A stretch of DNA of 16,744 bases from an uncultured Prevotella sp. GTDB taxonomy: Bacteria; Bacteroidota; Bacteroidia; Bacteroidales; Bacteroidaceae. Location: NCBI GenBank assembly GCA_937906765.1, contig CALCUV010000266.1, forward strand, positions 1 to 16,744, in the 5' to 3' direction. Shown here piece after piece: positions 8,838 through 16,744 of this stretch; the stretch's first letter is position 1; the number at the start of each line of letters is the position of its first letter. The notes beneath the pieces were generated by a model. The model saw nothing but the letters and a program-made list of their open reading frames with translations, was not told the origin of the DNA and did not search any database. The position numbers and the translations under genes were made by a program.

Positions 8838-10349
8838 ATGAAGAAAACCAAACTCTTAGCTACTTGCTTTATGGCCGCTTGTGTGGCAACAACGGCATTT
8901 GCAGAGCAAACAGTTACGCTTACAACCAGCAAGGCTGTAGGCGAAACAATGCGCCTCATGGTTAACCCTAAAGGAACCATCAGCGTGAATTGGGGCGATG
9001 GAACTTTCGTTGATTATGAAGGCACAACTGAAGCCTTTCGTTATCTTGAAGGCGAAGTAAAGGGAACTACCATTGTTATCAAGGGTAACGACCAAATGTG
9101 GGACTTGCTCGGATGTGCCGGACAACAAATCACCAGCATTGACGTAACGCAAGCACCTGAACTTCGCTCGCTTTATTGCCAAGACAATGAGATTAAGAGC
9201 ATGGCGCTTTCTAAGGCAAAGAATCTTACTGACCTCAATGCCTCAAACAACGTCATGTCAGGAACAGGTGTGAAACCCGCAACGCATGCTTTGATGGAAA
9301 ACATTGACCTTTCTGGCAATAACATCAAGAACAATGGTTCGGGCACTACCTTTGCGTATAGCACAAACAAGATTCAGCGCATCAACATCAGCAATAACAA
9401 GTTCGTCACCGTTACAATTAGCAATGCCTCTCAATTAGACGCCCTCTATTGTGGTGGCAATGACATCAAGACACTCACCTTCACAACCGCCCCCAACCTT
9501 ACAACCGTATGTTGTGAAGACAATGTGATTACTAAGTTCACCGCTCTTGACTCGCTCACTAATTTGCGCACTTTTGTTGCAAACAACAACAAACTCACAA
9601 CGGTAGATTTCAGCGAAAATACAGAGTTGAACACACTTAACCTTGCGTCAAACAATCTTACAAGCGTAACCCTCCCCAACAAGAAACTTACGGTTTACGA
9701 TTGTAGCGACAACAAATTGACTTTCGGTTCGCTCCCCAAGGCGGCGCAAAAATCTACTTACATTAACTACCTCCCCCAAGCAACAATCGTTCTTACGGGC
9801 GGAATGAAGAAGAGTGCAACAGGCGCTGCTTACATGGACATTTGCCCCAGTTATAGCGACCGCAATAAGACGGAATATATTCTCGACATTTCTGATTATA
9901 AGGAAGGTCCTGGACATGTTTCTTCAGGCGTAGTTGTTACAGCTATTGCAATTGAAGATGATGGCACTGAACGCGAACTTACTAAGGCAACCGCAAGCAA
10001 TCCTAAGAATGAGTATAGTTACTCCAGCGGTAAACTCGTCTTCTATCAACCTCAGAAGCGCGTGTACATCAAGTTCACAAACACAACTTACAAGGACCTC
10101 ATTTTGAAGAGTGACGTGTTCTGCGTGGGTGAAGAAGTTGCAACAGGCATCAATGACGTTCAAACAACAAACAACCTTGAAGTCGTAGCACAGAAGGGTT
10201 ACGTTACACTCAATGCAAACGTTCGCACCCTTGTAACCATCTTCGACCTCTCAGGTAAAAAGGTTTGGGGCGGAACTGTTGTTGGCACAACAACCATCAA
10301 CCTTCCCTCTGGAGTTTACATTATTAACGGTCAGAAATATAGCATCTAA
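8838..10349 (+). CDS. Secreted leucine-rich-repeat protein with type IX-like C-terminal sorting domain
   Basis: The 503-residue protein has a signal peptide (1-22, ending AFA). A short PKD-like stretch around SVNWGDGT (49-56) follows. Residues about 96-297 are roughly eight to nine leucine-rich repeats with a 21-residue period, many carrying the Bacteroidota-type Cys/Asn pattern such as LYCQDNEI, LYCGGNDI and YDCSDNKL. Residues 300-430 form an unrecognised beta-rich region. The last 60 residues (VTIFDLSGKKV, then LPSGVYIINGQ) look like a type A sorting domain of the type IX secretion system. A cell-surface or released binding role is likely, as LRRs usually mediate protein contacts. The stop lies six bases before the M60 peptidase start, so the two are almost certainly cotranscribed. 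The ligand is unknown. Confidence 0.85.
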   Translation: MKKTKLLATCFMAACVATTAFAEQTVTLTTSKAVGETMRLMVNPKGTISVNWGDGTFVDYEGTTEAFRYLEGEVKGTTIVIKGNDQMWDLLGCAGQQITSIDVTQAPELRSLYCQDNEIKSMALSKAKNLTDLNASNNVMSGTGVKPATHALMENIDLSGNNIKNNGSGTTFAYSTNKIQRINISNNKFVTVTISNASQLDALYCGGNDIKTLTFTTAPNLTTVCCEDNVITKFTALDSLTNLRTFVANNNKLTTVDFSENTELNTLNLASNNLTSVTLPNKKLTVYDCSDNKLTFGSLPKAAQKSTYINYLPQATIVLTGGMKKSATGAAYMDICPSYSDRNKTEYILDISDYKEGPGHVSSGVVVTAIAIEDDGTERELTKATASNPKNEYSYSSGKLVFYQPQKRVYIKFTNTTYKDLILKSDVFCVGEEVATGINDVQTTNNLEVVAQKGYVTLNANVRTLVTIFDLSGKKVWGGTVVGTTTINLPSGVYIINGQKYSI

Positions 10350-10355
10350 TTTTAT

Positions 10356-13067
10356 ATGAAGAAAATATTACTTTCTGCGGCAATCGCTCTCTTCATGATG
10401 AGCATGCCCGTAGCAACATATGCTCAAGAGACGACAACGCCCACAATTGCTGCTCCTCACAAGCAAACAATTAGTTATCGTGAGCGCACACTCTGTTACA
10501 ACATCCCCGCAAACGTAGCATATACGGTTACTACAGAAACTCCCTGGCTCACCATTCGCCAAGAAGAAAATGGCACAATCTATCTTCATGCCACTCAAAA
10601 TCTTGACAATGAAAGTCGTGTTGGTGAAGTTATCTTTAAAAACGAAGACCTCAACATTTCTGAAAAGATGACAATCATCCAAACTCGTGATGAATCTGTT
10701 GAGACTATTCCTTCAGACCAAACCGTACGTCCTACATCTGCTACCACAAATACGTACCAGAGTGGTCAAGGTGCCAACCTCACAATAGATAATAACGTAA
10801 ACACTATCTGGCACTCCACGTGGAATCCCACGAAGTTTGTTGTCTCTGCCGACAATCCCGCAGAACTCGTTTACACATTCCCCAACACCACTGAACAAAT
10901 TGACTACATTGAATATGTTCCCCGTCAAGATGTTGTAAACGGTGCTTTCGGTGAAGTAGATGTTTACACAAAGAGTGTCGGTGATACGGATTACACACTT
11001 TACGCTTCTTACGATTGGAAGAAGACAATGAGCATCAAGCGTGTTAATTTCAAGGATGGTTTGAAGAATCCTCGCAACGTGAAGTTTGTCATCAAGAGTG
11101 GTAATGGTGATTTTGCAACTTGTGCAGAAATGCGCTTCTGTGTGAAGAATACAGAGTTAGCAAATGACTTCTCTGTTTTTGCCGATGACGTATATTCAAC
11201 TCTTAAGGAAGGTACAACCCAGGCTGACATTGACAAAATTTCAAACACCTTTGTGCGCACACTCGCACAACGCGTATTCGACGGCAATTATAACACGGAA
11301 TACCGCGTTGCGGAATACAAACCCAATCTCCACTATGACCGCTTGAGCGAAATCTTCTGCACACCCGGTAAGCGCTATAGCCAATACGAAGGCATTACGG
11401 GTATTAACATCACCAAGGGTAAGCATGCGGTAATCGTTAGCGGTATTCCCGAAGGTCAGACCGTTGACCTTAAGGTAATGGCATGGTGGGTTGGTAAGGA
11501 AGGTGGTAACTTTGACGGTGGTAACCCCTACCCCACAAACTACGCCCTTCAAAACGGTATCAATATTATTGATTACACTTACGAGTACGATGGACTTGCT
11601 TACATCGGTTACTACACATTTGACGATCCTAAGTCCCTCCCCAACATCAAGGTGCACTTCGTTAACGGACAGGTAAACGGTTATCTCAGTCCTGACAAGA
11701 CCAACGATGAAATGTATGAAATTTGCGCCAATGCACGCAACTACTGTATGGACATCAGCGGTACAAAGGTGCAACAGGTGTGGACATCTGCCGGACTCAG
11801 AGACTACTGTAAGGCACTTGATGGTTCACGCGGTTATCGTCAATACATTGCCGTTATCGACTCTCTCATCCAGTGGGAACACGATGAAATTGGTTTCACA
11901 AAGTATGGTCGTGAACCCGAAAACCGCACGATGGCGTACGTGAACTTCACCTACTACATGTTCCAAGGTGGACTCGGTGTATCGTTCCACCGCGACCAGG
12001 AGCAGCGCGTGTTGAACTGTAAGACCATCATGACGCGCGACGACGATGCCATCTGGGGACTCTCACACGAATGGGGACACCAACACCAGATGCACCCCTA
12101 TCTCTGTTGGAGCGGACTTGGAGAAGTTTCTAACAACATCTTCTCGTACTACAACATCATGCACATGGGCTATAACTCATCTGACAAAATCAATGACTGG
12201 CCCCGTGCACGTGCTTTGTTCTACGACGACACACCCTCAAAGGACGGCAAGCAAATCAGTAGTTCACGTGGTTATGCTTATAATAATGCTAAGAACAATG
12301 CGTCGCTCTTCAGTTATAGTCCCAAGATGCGAGAACTCTGTTTGGCGATGAAGGATTCTGTAGTTACTTCTTACGCATCTAACCCCCTCCGCGCTGTTGC
12401 ACTTCACGATGAGACCCCCTACCAGAAGAGTGGTTCCAGCATTCGCGTAGGTTATATTCTCAACTCGTTCATCATGTTGGGTAACTATGCTAAACTTCAT
12501 TTACAGAAACCCGGAGCTGCCGAAGGCACTAAGTATCTTGATTTCTATCCCGACCTCTTTGAATCACTCCGCCGCATGCAAGGCGAAGGAGGTTCTGACC
12601 TTGAAAAGCAAGACGGATGGGATAAGTATGAACTCATCTTCCACGCTCAGTATGCTACGCACGATAATGGTTACAAGCTTCTCAAGGAAAAGTTCCCCAC
12701 TTCATGTTGGATTACTGACAGTTATGTAGATGGTCAATATCGTGGCAATGGTGAAAACATTGTTCCCGCAATGCTCAACTTCATCCGCAAGGCATCACGC
12801 CTCTACGGTTACAACCTCTTCCCCTACTTCGAACGTCATGGTTATCTCCGCAACGTAGCACTTCACGTAAACGACTACTCTTGGGGTTATTACGTAATGA
12901 CCATGGAAATGTACAACGAGTTTAAGGCAGACATGGACGCCCTCGTTGCAGACGGCATACTCAAGGAAATGCCAGAAGGTATGCTTCACGACATGATGTA
13001 TTGTGAAGACCTTAATGACAAATCTACAGGAGTTACACGCTACCCCACTCCTAATGTTCCCAACTAA
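10356..13067 (+). CDS. Secreted M60-family (mucin-type) metallopeptidase with BACON and discoidin domains
   Basis: The 903-residue protein has a signal peptide (1-23). A BACON domain (about 36-110, with the typical WLTI at 64-67) follows, then an F5/8 type C (discoidin/CBM32-like) domain (about 123-262), a linker and beta region, and a peptidase M60 domain (about 340-830). The gluzincin site is complete: HEWGH at 571-575 and Glu590 in GLGEVSNN, fitting HExxH-x(8-28)-E. M60 enzymes characterised in gut commensals cleave glycosylated proteins such as mucins, so an extracellular or periplasmic glycoprotein protease is expected. There is no lipobox and no recognisable C-terminal sorting domain, unlike its upstream partner. 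It is the second gene of a two-gene unit and is followed by a hairpin terminator. Domain calls are strong; the mucin substrate is inferred from family knowledge. Confidence 0.93.
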   Translation: MKKILLSAAIALFMMSMPVATYAQETTTPTIAAPHKQTISYRERTLCYNIPANVAYTVTTETPWLTIRQEENGTIYLHATQNLDNESRVGEVIFKNEDLNISEKMTIIQTRDESVETIPSDQTVRPTSATTNTYQSGQGANLTIDNNVNTIWHSTWNPTKFVVSADNPAELVYTFPNTTEQIDYIEYVPRQDVVNGAFGEVDVYTKSVGDTDYTLYASYDWKKTMSIKRVNFKDGLKNPRNVKFVIKSGNGDFATCAEMRFCVKNTELANDFSVFADDVYSTLKEGTTQADIDKISNTFVRTLAQRVFDGNYNTEYRVAEYKPNLHYDRLSEIFCTPGKRYSQYEGITGINITKGKHAVIVSGIPEGQTVDLKVMAWWVGKEGGNFDGGNPYPTNYALQNGINIIDYTYEYDGLAYIGYYTFDDPKSLPNIKVHFVNGQVNGYLSPDKTNDEMYEICANARNYCMDISGTKVQQVWTSAGLRDYCKALDGSRGYRQYIAVIDSLIQWEHDEIGFTKYGREPENRTMAYVNFTYYMFQGGLGVSFHRDQEQRVLNCKTIMTRDDDAIWGLSHEWGHQHQMHPYLCWSGLGEVSNNIFSYYNIMHMGYNSSDKINDWPRARALFYDDTPSKDGKQISSSRGYAYNNAKNNASLFSYSPKMRELCLAMKDSVVTSYASNPLRAVALHDETPYQKSGSSIRVGYILNSFIMLGNYAKLHLQKPGAAEGTKYLDFYPDLFESLRRMQGEGGSDLEKQDGWDKYELIFHAQYATHDNGYKLLKEKFPTSCWITDSYVDGQYRGNGENIVPAMLNFIRKASRLYGYNLFPYFERHGYLRNVALHVNDYSWGYYVMTMEMYNEFKADMDALVADGILKEMPEGMLHDMMYCEDLNDKSTGVTRYPTPNVPN

Positions 13068-13091
13068 ACGCTAAGTAAACACCATCAATTA

Positions 13092-13138
13092 AAGCGGTGC
13101 GCTAGGAATTACCTCCGAGTGCACCGCTTCAATTTTAA
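13092..13138 (+). terminator. Intrinsic terminator of the LRR-M60 unit
   Basis: AAGCGGTGC (13092-13100) pairs perfectly with GCACCGCTT (13121-13129). The 20-base loop contains a small AGG/CCT pairing. The hairpin is followed by CAATTTTAATT. It begins about 25 bases after the M60 stop codon. The T tract is modest. Confidence 0.75.
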
Positions 13139-13471
13139 TTATATCAGAAACTTCATGCGTGTGAAGAACAACTATCCAAACAAATTAATGATTCCAAACG
13201 ACAATTCACCGCTTCATTTGTGTATTACAACTTTAATCATTATCTTCGCAAAAAATAAGTTCATTGATTGCGATAAACCAACAATAGGATAACTCATTCA
13301 AGTTCATAACTATGATGAATGAGACTACTCATTCGGAAGTAAAGTTTTATCAGCATCAAAACAAAGAAAGTAACTAGACGCACAATAATACTCTTTAGAA
13401 GAATTCTTTTTAACCCAGGATGAACTAAAAGAGATGATATTTTGTAATCAATATTAAAAACAACCACAACT
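13139..13471. other. 333-bp intergenic region upstream of DUF456 gene
   Basis: No convincing gene is seen. It contains a promoter-like pair at 13217-13248 and a leader of more than 200 bases to the DUF456 ATG. Within the leader is a perfect 8-bp hairpin, CTCATTCA (13293-13300) with TGAATGAG (13316-13323), nested over a smaller TCAT/ATGA stem. CTCATTC recurs once more at 13328-13334. A 21-codon frame at 13312-13377 exists but lacks supporting signals. Confidence 0.5.
13217..13248 (+). promoter_or_regulatory. Candidate promoter TTTG-N20-TATCTTCG
   Basis: TTTG (13217-13220) and TATCTTCG (13241-13248) are separated by 20 bases, the Bacteroidota spacing, with one deviation in the -7 box. It is the same TTCG variant seen before the fusion gene. 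Transcription would begin near 13255, implying a leader of about 215 bases for the DUF456 gene or an independent short transcript. Confidence 0.4.
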
Positions 13472-13969
13472 ATGGAAATATTATGGTTAATACTTGGCGG
13501 AATCTGCGCCATTTTAGGGATATTAGGTTCAGTATTGCCCGTTCTTCCTGGACCACCTATATCCTATGCCACCCTATGGATGCTATGGCTCTACGATAGT
13601 GAATTAGTTCCTATTTGGGTGCTTGTCATTGCGGGGTTATTTATGGTTGTAATTACCATTTTAGACTATATCGCCCCTGTGTGGTTAACCAAATTAGGTG
13701 GCGGAAGCAAATCAGGAGAAATAGGAGCAACCGTTGGGGTTATCATTGGCTTGTTCTTCATGCCCGAAGGAATCATCTTGGGTCCATTTATTGGAGCATT
13801 AATTGGAGAACTCATTGCCCAAACTCCATTCCTCAAGGCGCTCAAAGTTGCCTTCATGTCGCTCTTAGCATTCCTTTTGTCAACGGGAATGAAAATAATC
13901 TATGGATTCTTCGTACTCATCTATTGGTTTATCATTCTCGTATTGTTTATCGTCTCTTTGTTTACTTAG
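13472..13969 (+). CDS. DUF456 family membrane protein
   Basis: The 165-residue, very hydrophobic protein has about four to five membrane segments (roughly 3-24, 28-40, 45-68, 83-115 and 128-164). The small-residue-rich stretch GGGSKSGEIGATVGVIIG near 76-93 and the glycine/proline-rich start (LGGICAILGILGSVLPVLPGPP) are typical of the DUF456 (COG2839) family. It should sit in the inner membrane. No function is established for the family. The start is chosen because it gives the family-typical N-terminus and length. The gene stands alone between a long leader and a bidirectional terminator. Confidence 0.88.
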   Translation: MEILWLILGGICAILGILGSVLPVLPGPPISYATLWMLWLYDSELVPIWVLVIAGLFMVVITILDYIAPVWLTKLGGGSKSGEIGATVGVIIGLFFMPEGIILGPFIGALIGELIAQTPFLKALKVAFMSLLAFLLSTGMKIIYGFFVLIYWFIILVLFIVSLFT

Positions 13970-14026
13970 CATAACGAATATCTTACTCGGTGTATCAGAT
14001 ATTAATGAGAAGATACAAACAAAAAT

Positions 14027-14063
14027 AATGAAGTCCAGAAGCATCAAACTTCTGGACTTCATT
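14027..14063. terminator. Bidirectional terminator between DUF456 and kinase genes
   Basis: A perfect 15-bp stem (14027-14041 with 14049-14063, core GAAGTCCAGAAG) closes a seven-base loop. T-rich sequence follows on both strands: CATTTTGTATT on plus, and ATTATTTTTGTTT on minus. It lies between convergent genes and can end both transcripts. Confidence 0.88.
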
Positions 14064-14074
14064 TTGTATTACCA

Positions 14075-14098
14075 TTGCTTGACTCTGTTATCAAGCAA
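14075..14098. repeat. Short inverted repeat after the kinase stop
   Basis: TTGCTTGA (14075-14082) pairs with TCAAGCAA (14091-14098) around an eight-base loop, seven bases from the kinase stop codon. No T tract follows immediately on either strand, so it is probably a 3'-end protective or auxiliary hairpin next to the main terminator. Confidence 0.5.
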
Positions 14099-14104
14099 AG
14101 CGTA

Positions 14105-15175
14105 TTAAATCAATTCCTTGATGAACGCCTGCATTTCTGCTTGATGCGCTTCTACGCTCTGAAGGAGTTTGAATTGTGCCTTTGAGCGAACAAGGTTGTG
14201 ATCAGCATACTGTGTCTTGTAGTAAGTATCGCCGTTGATGTAGTCAGCGAGGAAGCGTACAGTTTGCATGTAGGGGAAAAGTGCTGCAGCATAAGGCAAG
14301 TTTTCTACTTCAAGAGGAGTAATGAATGAAGCCGCAGACTTGAGGTAACCCTTAGCAAACGACTTGAAGATTTCCATGTTGAAGTTTACATTGTCAAGGT
14401 CCTTATCGTCTTCCTTACCTGTGTTAGCCGCAGAGCGGAGGTAGTCACCGAAGTCAGAGAAGATAAAGTTAGGCATCACCGTATCAAGGTCAATAACGCA
14501 AAGCACATTGCCTTCCTGGTCAAAGAGGATGTTGTCCACCTTTGTGTCGCAGTGACAAATGCGCTTGGGAAGTTTTCCTTCACGATGGAGTTGTTCGCCC
14601 TTACACATTTCTTCAGCACGCTTTTCGAGTTCGTCAACGAGCCACTGAACTTCAGCCAAACGACCTGCCTTATTTTCAGCAACTGCTTCGCGGAGCTGCT
14701 TGAGGCGGAATTCCATGTTGTGGAAATCCTTGATTGTTTCGCCAAGCTGAGCGGGGATGTCAGCAAGCATTGCCTGGAAGTTACCGAATGTTTCACCTAC
14801 GATGTAAGATGTTTCGGGAGTTACGGCAGTCATTGACTTTGTGTCGGGGATGAATGCCATTACACGCCAATACTTTGCACCGTCAAAGTAGAAATACTTA
14901 CCATCCTTTGTGGGGATGAAGTTGAGCACCTTACGGTCGATATCTTCTGTGCCAGCAGCTTCGAGCTTTGCACGGATGTGAGAAGTAACAGCCACGATGT
15001 TATCCATCAACATTTCAACATCGGGGAAGATAGCGTTGTTCACATTCTGAAGCACGTAATCAGGCTGACCTTCTTCTGTCTTCACACGATAAGTTGTGTT
15101 GATAAGACCATTACCGAGGGGAGCAACTTCTACTACATTGCCCTGAATCGCAAACTGAGAAACAATTTCATTCAT
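14105..15175 (-). CDS. N-acetylhexosamine 1-kinase-like phosphotransferase (NahK/APH fold)
   Basis: The 356-residue protein has the aminoglycoside-phosphotransferase/choline-kinase fold. It follows bifidobacterial N-acetylhexosamine 1-kinase (NahK) block by block as I recall that sequence: GLINTTYRV at 23-31, VLQNVNNAIFPD at 41-52, the catalytic loop HCDTKVDNILFD at 208-219, the metal-binding IDLDT at 228-232, SDFGDYLRSAANT at 240-252, and FLADYINGDTYY near 308-319. NahK phosphorylates GlcNAc or GalNAc at C1 using ATP, feeding the sugars back to UDP-sugars. Length equals the family norm. No signal peptide is present, so it is cytosolic. It has its own -7 box and terminator, with no sugar transporter or phosphorylase beside it. 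Generic annotation would be an APH-family phosphotransferase; hexosamine specificity is inferred. Confidence 0.85.
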   Translation of the reverse strand: MNEIVSQFAIQGNVVEVAPLGNGLINTTYRVKTEEGQPDYVLQNVNNAIFPDVEMLMDNIVAVTSHIRAKLEAAGTEDIDRKVLNFIPTKDGKYFYFDGAKYWRVMAFIPDTKSMTAVTPETSYIVGETFGNFQAMLADIPAQLGETIKDFHNMEFRLKQLREAVAENKAGRLAEVQWLVDELEKRAEEMCKGEQLHREGKLPKRICHCDTKVDNILFDQEGNVLCVIDLDTVMPNFIFSDFGDYLRSAANTGKEDDKDLDNVNFNMEIFKSFAKGYLKSAASFITPLEVENLPYAAALFPYMQTVRFLADYINGDTYYKTQYADHNLVRSKAQFKLLQSVEAHQAEMQAFIKELI

Positions 15176-15218
15176 TGGAGTAAAGTATTTATAGGTTAAT
15201 TATGTTTTCTCTGCCAGG

Positions 15219-15226
15219 CAAAGTTA
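15219..15226 (-). promoter_or_regulatory. Putative -7 box for the hexosamine kinase gene
   Basis: The minus strand reads TAACTTTG, an exact TAnnTTTG match, about 45 bases before the ATG at 15175. No clear TTTG element is present at the usual distance upstream. Confidence 0.45.
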
Positions 15227-15270
15227 GCATTTTTTAAGCAATAGACAGGAATAATCTGTCATATATTTAT

Positions 15271-15315
15271 AAAAAAATCCCTTGAGGCTAGTTTATGGTT
15301 GCTTCAAGGGATTTT
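15271..15315 (-). terminator. Intrinsic terminator of asnA
   Basis: A stem of 15 pairs, including one G-U (15274-15288 with 15301-15315, core ATCCCTTGA/TCAAGGGAT), closes a 12-base loop. On the minus strand it runs into a T tract (15277-15271). It starts just after the asnA stop at 15331. Confidence 0.88.
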
Positions 15316-15330
15316 GCTTTACGCATTTTC

Positions 15331-16371
15331 TTAGATTAAGGGGATATTCAACGCTTCACATTCTTTACGCATTTCGTCGGGCCAAATGCTGGCTTGAATT
15401 TCACCGATATGTGCCTTACGGAGATAGAGCATACAAAGTCGGGATTGACCGATACCGCCACCAATACACAAGGGAAGACTTCCCTCCATGAGTCGGCGAT
15501 GGAAATAAAGTTCCAGGCGCTCTTCCTTTCCGCTTTCTTTAAGTTGGCGCAACAATGCTTCTTGATTGACACGGATTCCCATTGAAGAGAGTTCTACGGC
15601 ACGCCCTAAGACATCGTTCCACACTAAGAGGTCTCCGTTTAATCCTGGGAGGTTGCTATCTTCTGCCAATGTAGAATAGTCATCATAGTCAGGAGCACGC
15701 ATATCATGAGGTTCGCCATTTGAAAGTGCGCAACCTATGCCTATGATAAACACGGCCCCGTATTCACGAGTGATTAAATCTTCGCGCTCTTTTGCTGACT
15801 TGTCGGGATAACGTTGTAAGAGTTCTTCGGCATGAATGAATTGCACATCTTCAGGCAACGAGGGAGTAAGTTGCGGAAAACGCTCACACACCAAAAACTC
15901 CGTGCGCTTCAAGGCGGCATAAATGCATTTCACCGTGCGCTTCAAGAAACTCACCGTTCGTTGCTCGGGAAGAATCACTCGCTCCCAGTCCCATTGGTCC
16001 ACATAGAGGGAGTGAAGATTTCCCAATTCCTCATCTGCTCGAATGGCATTCATATCGGTGTAAATGCCATACCCTGGTTGCACTTCATAGTCGGCAAGCG
16101 TCAAGCGCTTCCATTTTGCTAAGGAGTGAACCACCTCGGCATGTGCATCTTGCAAATCCTTAATGGGAAAGGTAACTGGGCGCTCCTTACCGCTAAGGTC
16201 GTCATTGATACCTAAACCACGAAGCACGAACAACGGACCTGTCACACGACGAAGGCAGAGTCCCGTAGCCAGGTTATCTTGAAAAAAGTCTTTGATAACC
16301 TTAATCCCCTGCTCTGTTTCGTATTTATTGAGCACAGGAGTATATGAAGAGGGTTTTATAAGATAACTCAT
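15331..16371 (-). CDS. asnA: Aspartate--ammonia ligase (asparagine synthetase A)
   Basis: The 346-residue enzyme makes asparagine from aspartate, ammonia and ATP through an aspartyl-AMP intermediate, in the cytosol. It matches AsnA throughout: RVTGPLFVLRGLGINDDLSG at 42-61, RPVTFPIKDL at 64-73, LHSLYVDQWDWE at 119-130, MRAPDYDDY at 224-232, and the class II synthetase-like motif 3 GGGIGQSRLCMLYL at 304-317. Length is near the usual 330-350. AsnA uses free ammonia, unlike glutamine-dependent AsnB. The gene has its own -7 box and terminator, so it appears to be a single-gene unit separate from the folB fragment upstream. The start at 16371 is supported by the family-typical N-terminus and by the short distance to the promoter box. 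Confidence 0.97.
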   Translation of the reverse strand: MSYLIKPSSYTPVLNKYETEQGIKVIKDFFQDNLATGLCLRRVTGPLFVLRGLGINDDLSGKERPVTFPIKDLQDAHAEVVHSLAKWKRLTLADYEVQPGYGIYTDMNAIRADEELGNLHSLYVDQWDWERVILPEQRTVSFLKRTVKCIYAALKRTEFLVCERFPQLTPSLPEDVQFIHAEELLQRYPDKSAKEREDLITREYGAVFIIGIGCALSNGEPHDMRAPDYDDYSTLAEDSNLPGLNGDLLVWNDVLGRAVELSSMGIRVNQEALLRQLKESGKEERLELYFHRRLMEGSLPLCIGGGIGQSRLCMLYLRKAHIGEIQASIWPDEMRKECEALNIPLI

Positions 16372-16399
16372 CGTAAGTGTCGTTTTGTCAATGTGGACG

Positions 16400-16407
16400 C
16401 AAAGATA
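16400..16407 (-). promoter_or_regulatory. Putative -7 box for asnA
   Basis: The minus strand reads TATCTTTG, an exact TAnnTTTG match, about 29 bases before the asnA ATG. The upstream GCTTTCG is closer than the usual 19-20 bases, so the -33 element is unclear. Confidence 0.5.
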
Positions 16408-16456
16408 ATAAATATTTATTAGCGAAAGCCATAAATTAACTTCTTTTTGAAAGCAA

Positions 16457-16744
<288 letters not shown>

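Noticed and set aside
11241..11774. 177-codon open frame on the minus strand
   Set aside because: It is antisense to the M60 peptidase, with repetitive V/C-rich translation typical of a shadow frame and no signals of its own.
13312..13377. 21-codon plus-strand frame in the DUF456 leader
   Set aside because: It starts inside a hairpin, has no ribosome-binding evidence, and a frame this short is expected by chance.
13294..13512. 72-codon minus-strand frame overlapping the DUF456 start
   Set aside because: It has no recognised motif, overlaps a real gene start and promoter-like leader, and its hydrophobicity reflects AT-rich sequence.

Overview
The window comes from a Bacteroidota genome, most likely order Bacteroidales and probably a host-associated relative of Prevotella. 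The evidence is several upstream boxes matching the phylum's TAnnTTTG -7 promoter element, a lack of clear Shine-Dalgarno sequences, and phylum-typical families: BACON, DUF4922, M60 peptidase, a type IX-like C-terminal sorting domain, and a helix-hairpin-helix barrel protein. The sorting domain argues for a lineage with type IX secretion.

Layout. Positions 80-3943 (-) encode an unusual 1287-residue fusion of a GT2 glycosyltransferase, a DUF4922 HIT-like nucleotidyl-transfer domain and a SpoIID/LytB domain, with no signal peptide. Next come an M3-family dipeptidyl carboxypeptidase lipoprotein (4128-6230, -) and, divergently, a secreted helix-hairpin-helix protein with a long beta-rich body (6433-8442, +). 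A 395-bp AT-rich spacer carries three tandem 21-bp units. It precedes a compact two-gene unit: a secreted leucine-rich-repeat protein with a sorting domain (8838-10349, +) and a secreted BACON/discoidin/M60 zinc peptidase (10356-13067, +), closed by a hairpin terminator. A DUF456 membrane protein (13472-13969, +) converges on an N-acetylhexosamine 1-kinase-like gene (14105-15175, -) across a perfect bidirectional terminator. AsnA-type asparagine synthetase (15331-16371, -) follows. The window ends inside a folB (dihydroneopterin aldolase) gene whose visible 5' end reads as IMP dehydrogenase sequence.

How the genes fit together. Most are separate housekeeping or surface units with their own promoters and terminators. 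The LRR-M60 pair is the clearest functional module: M60 peptidases act on mucin-like glycoproteins, and the discoidin domain could bind glycans. The hexosamine kinase nearby would suit use of released GlcNAc/GalNAc, but it is separately transcribed, so that link is inference. Periplasmic peptide breakdown fits the M3 lipoprotein.

The main points for follow-up are the three-part GT/DUF4922/SpoIID fusion, the LRR-M60 pair, the barrel protein with a DNA-binding-type motif, the 21-bp repeats, and the folB/guaB chimera at the right edge, which is probably an assembly artefact. No CRISPR array, insertion sequence, tRNA or rRNA was seen.
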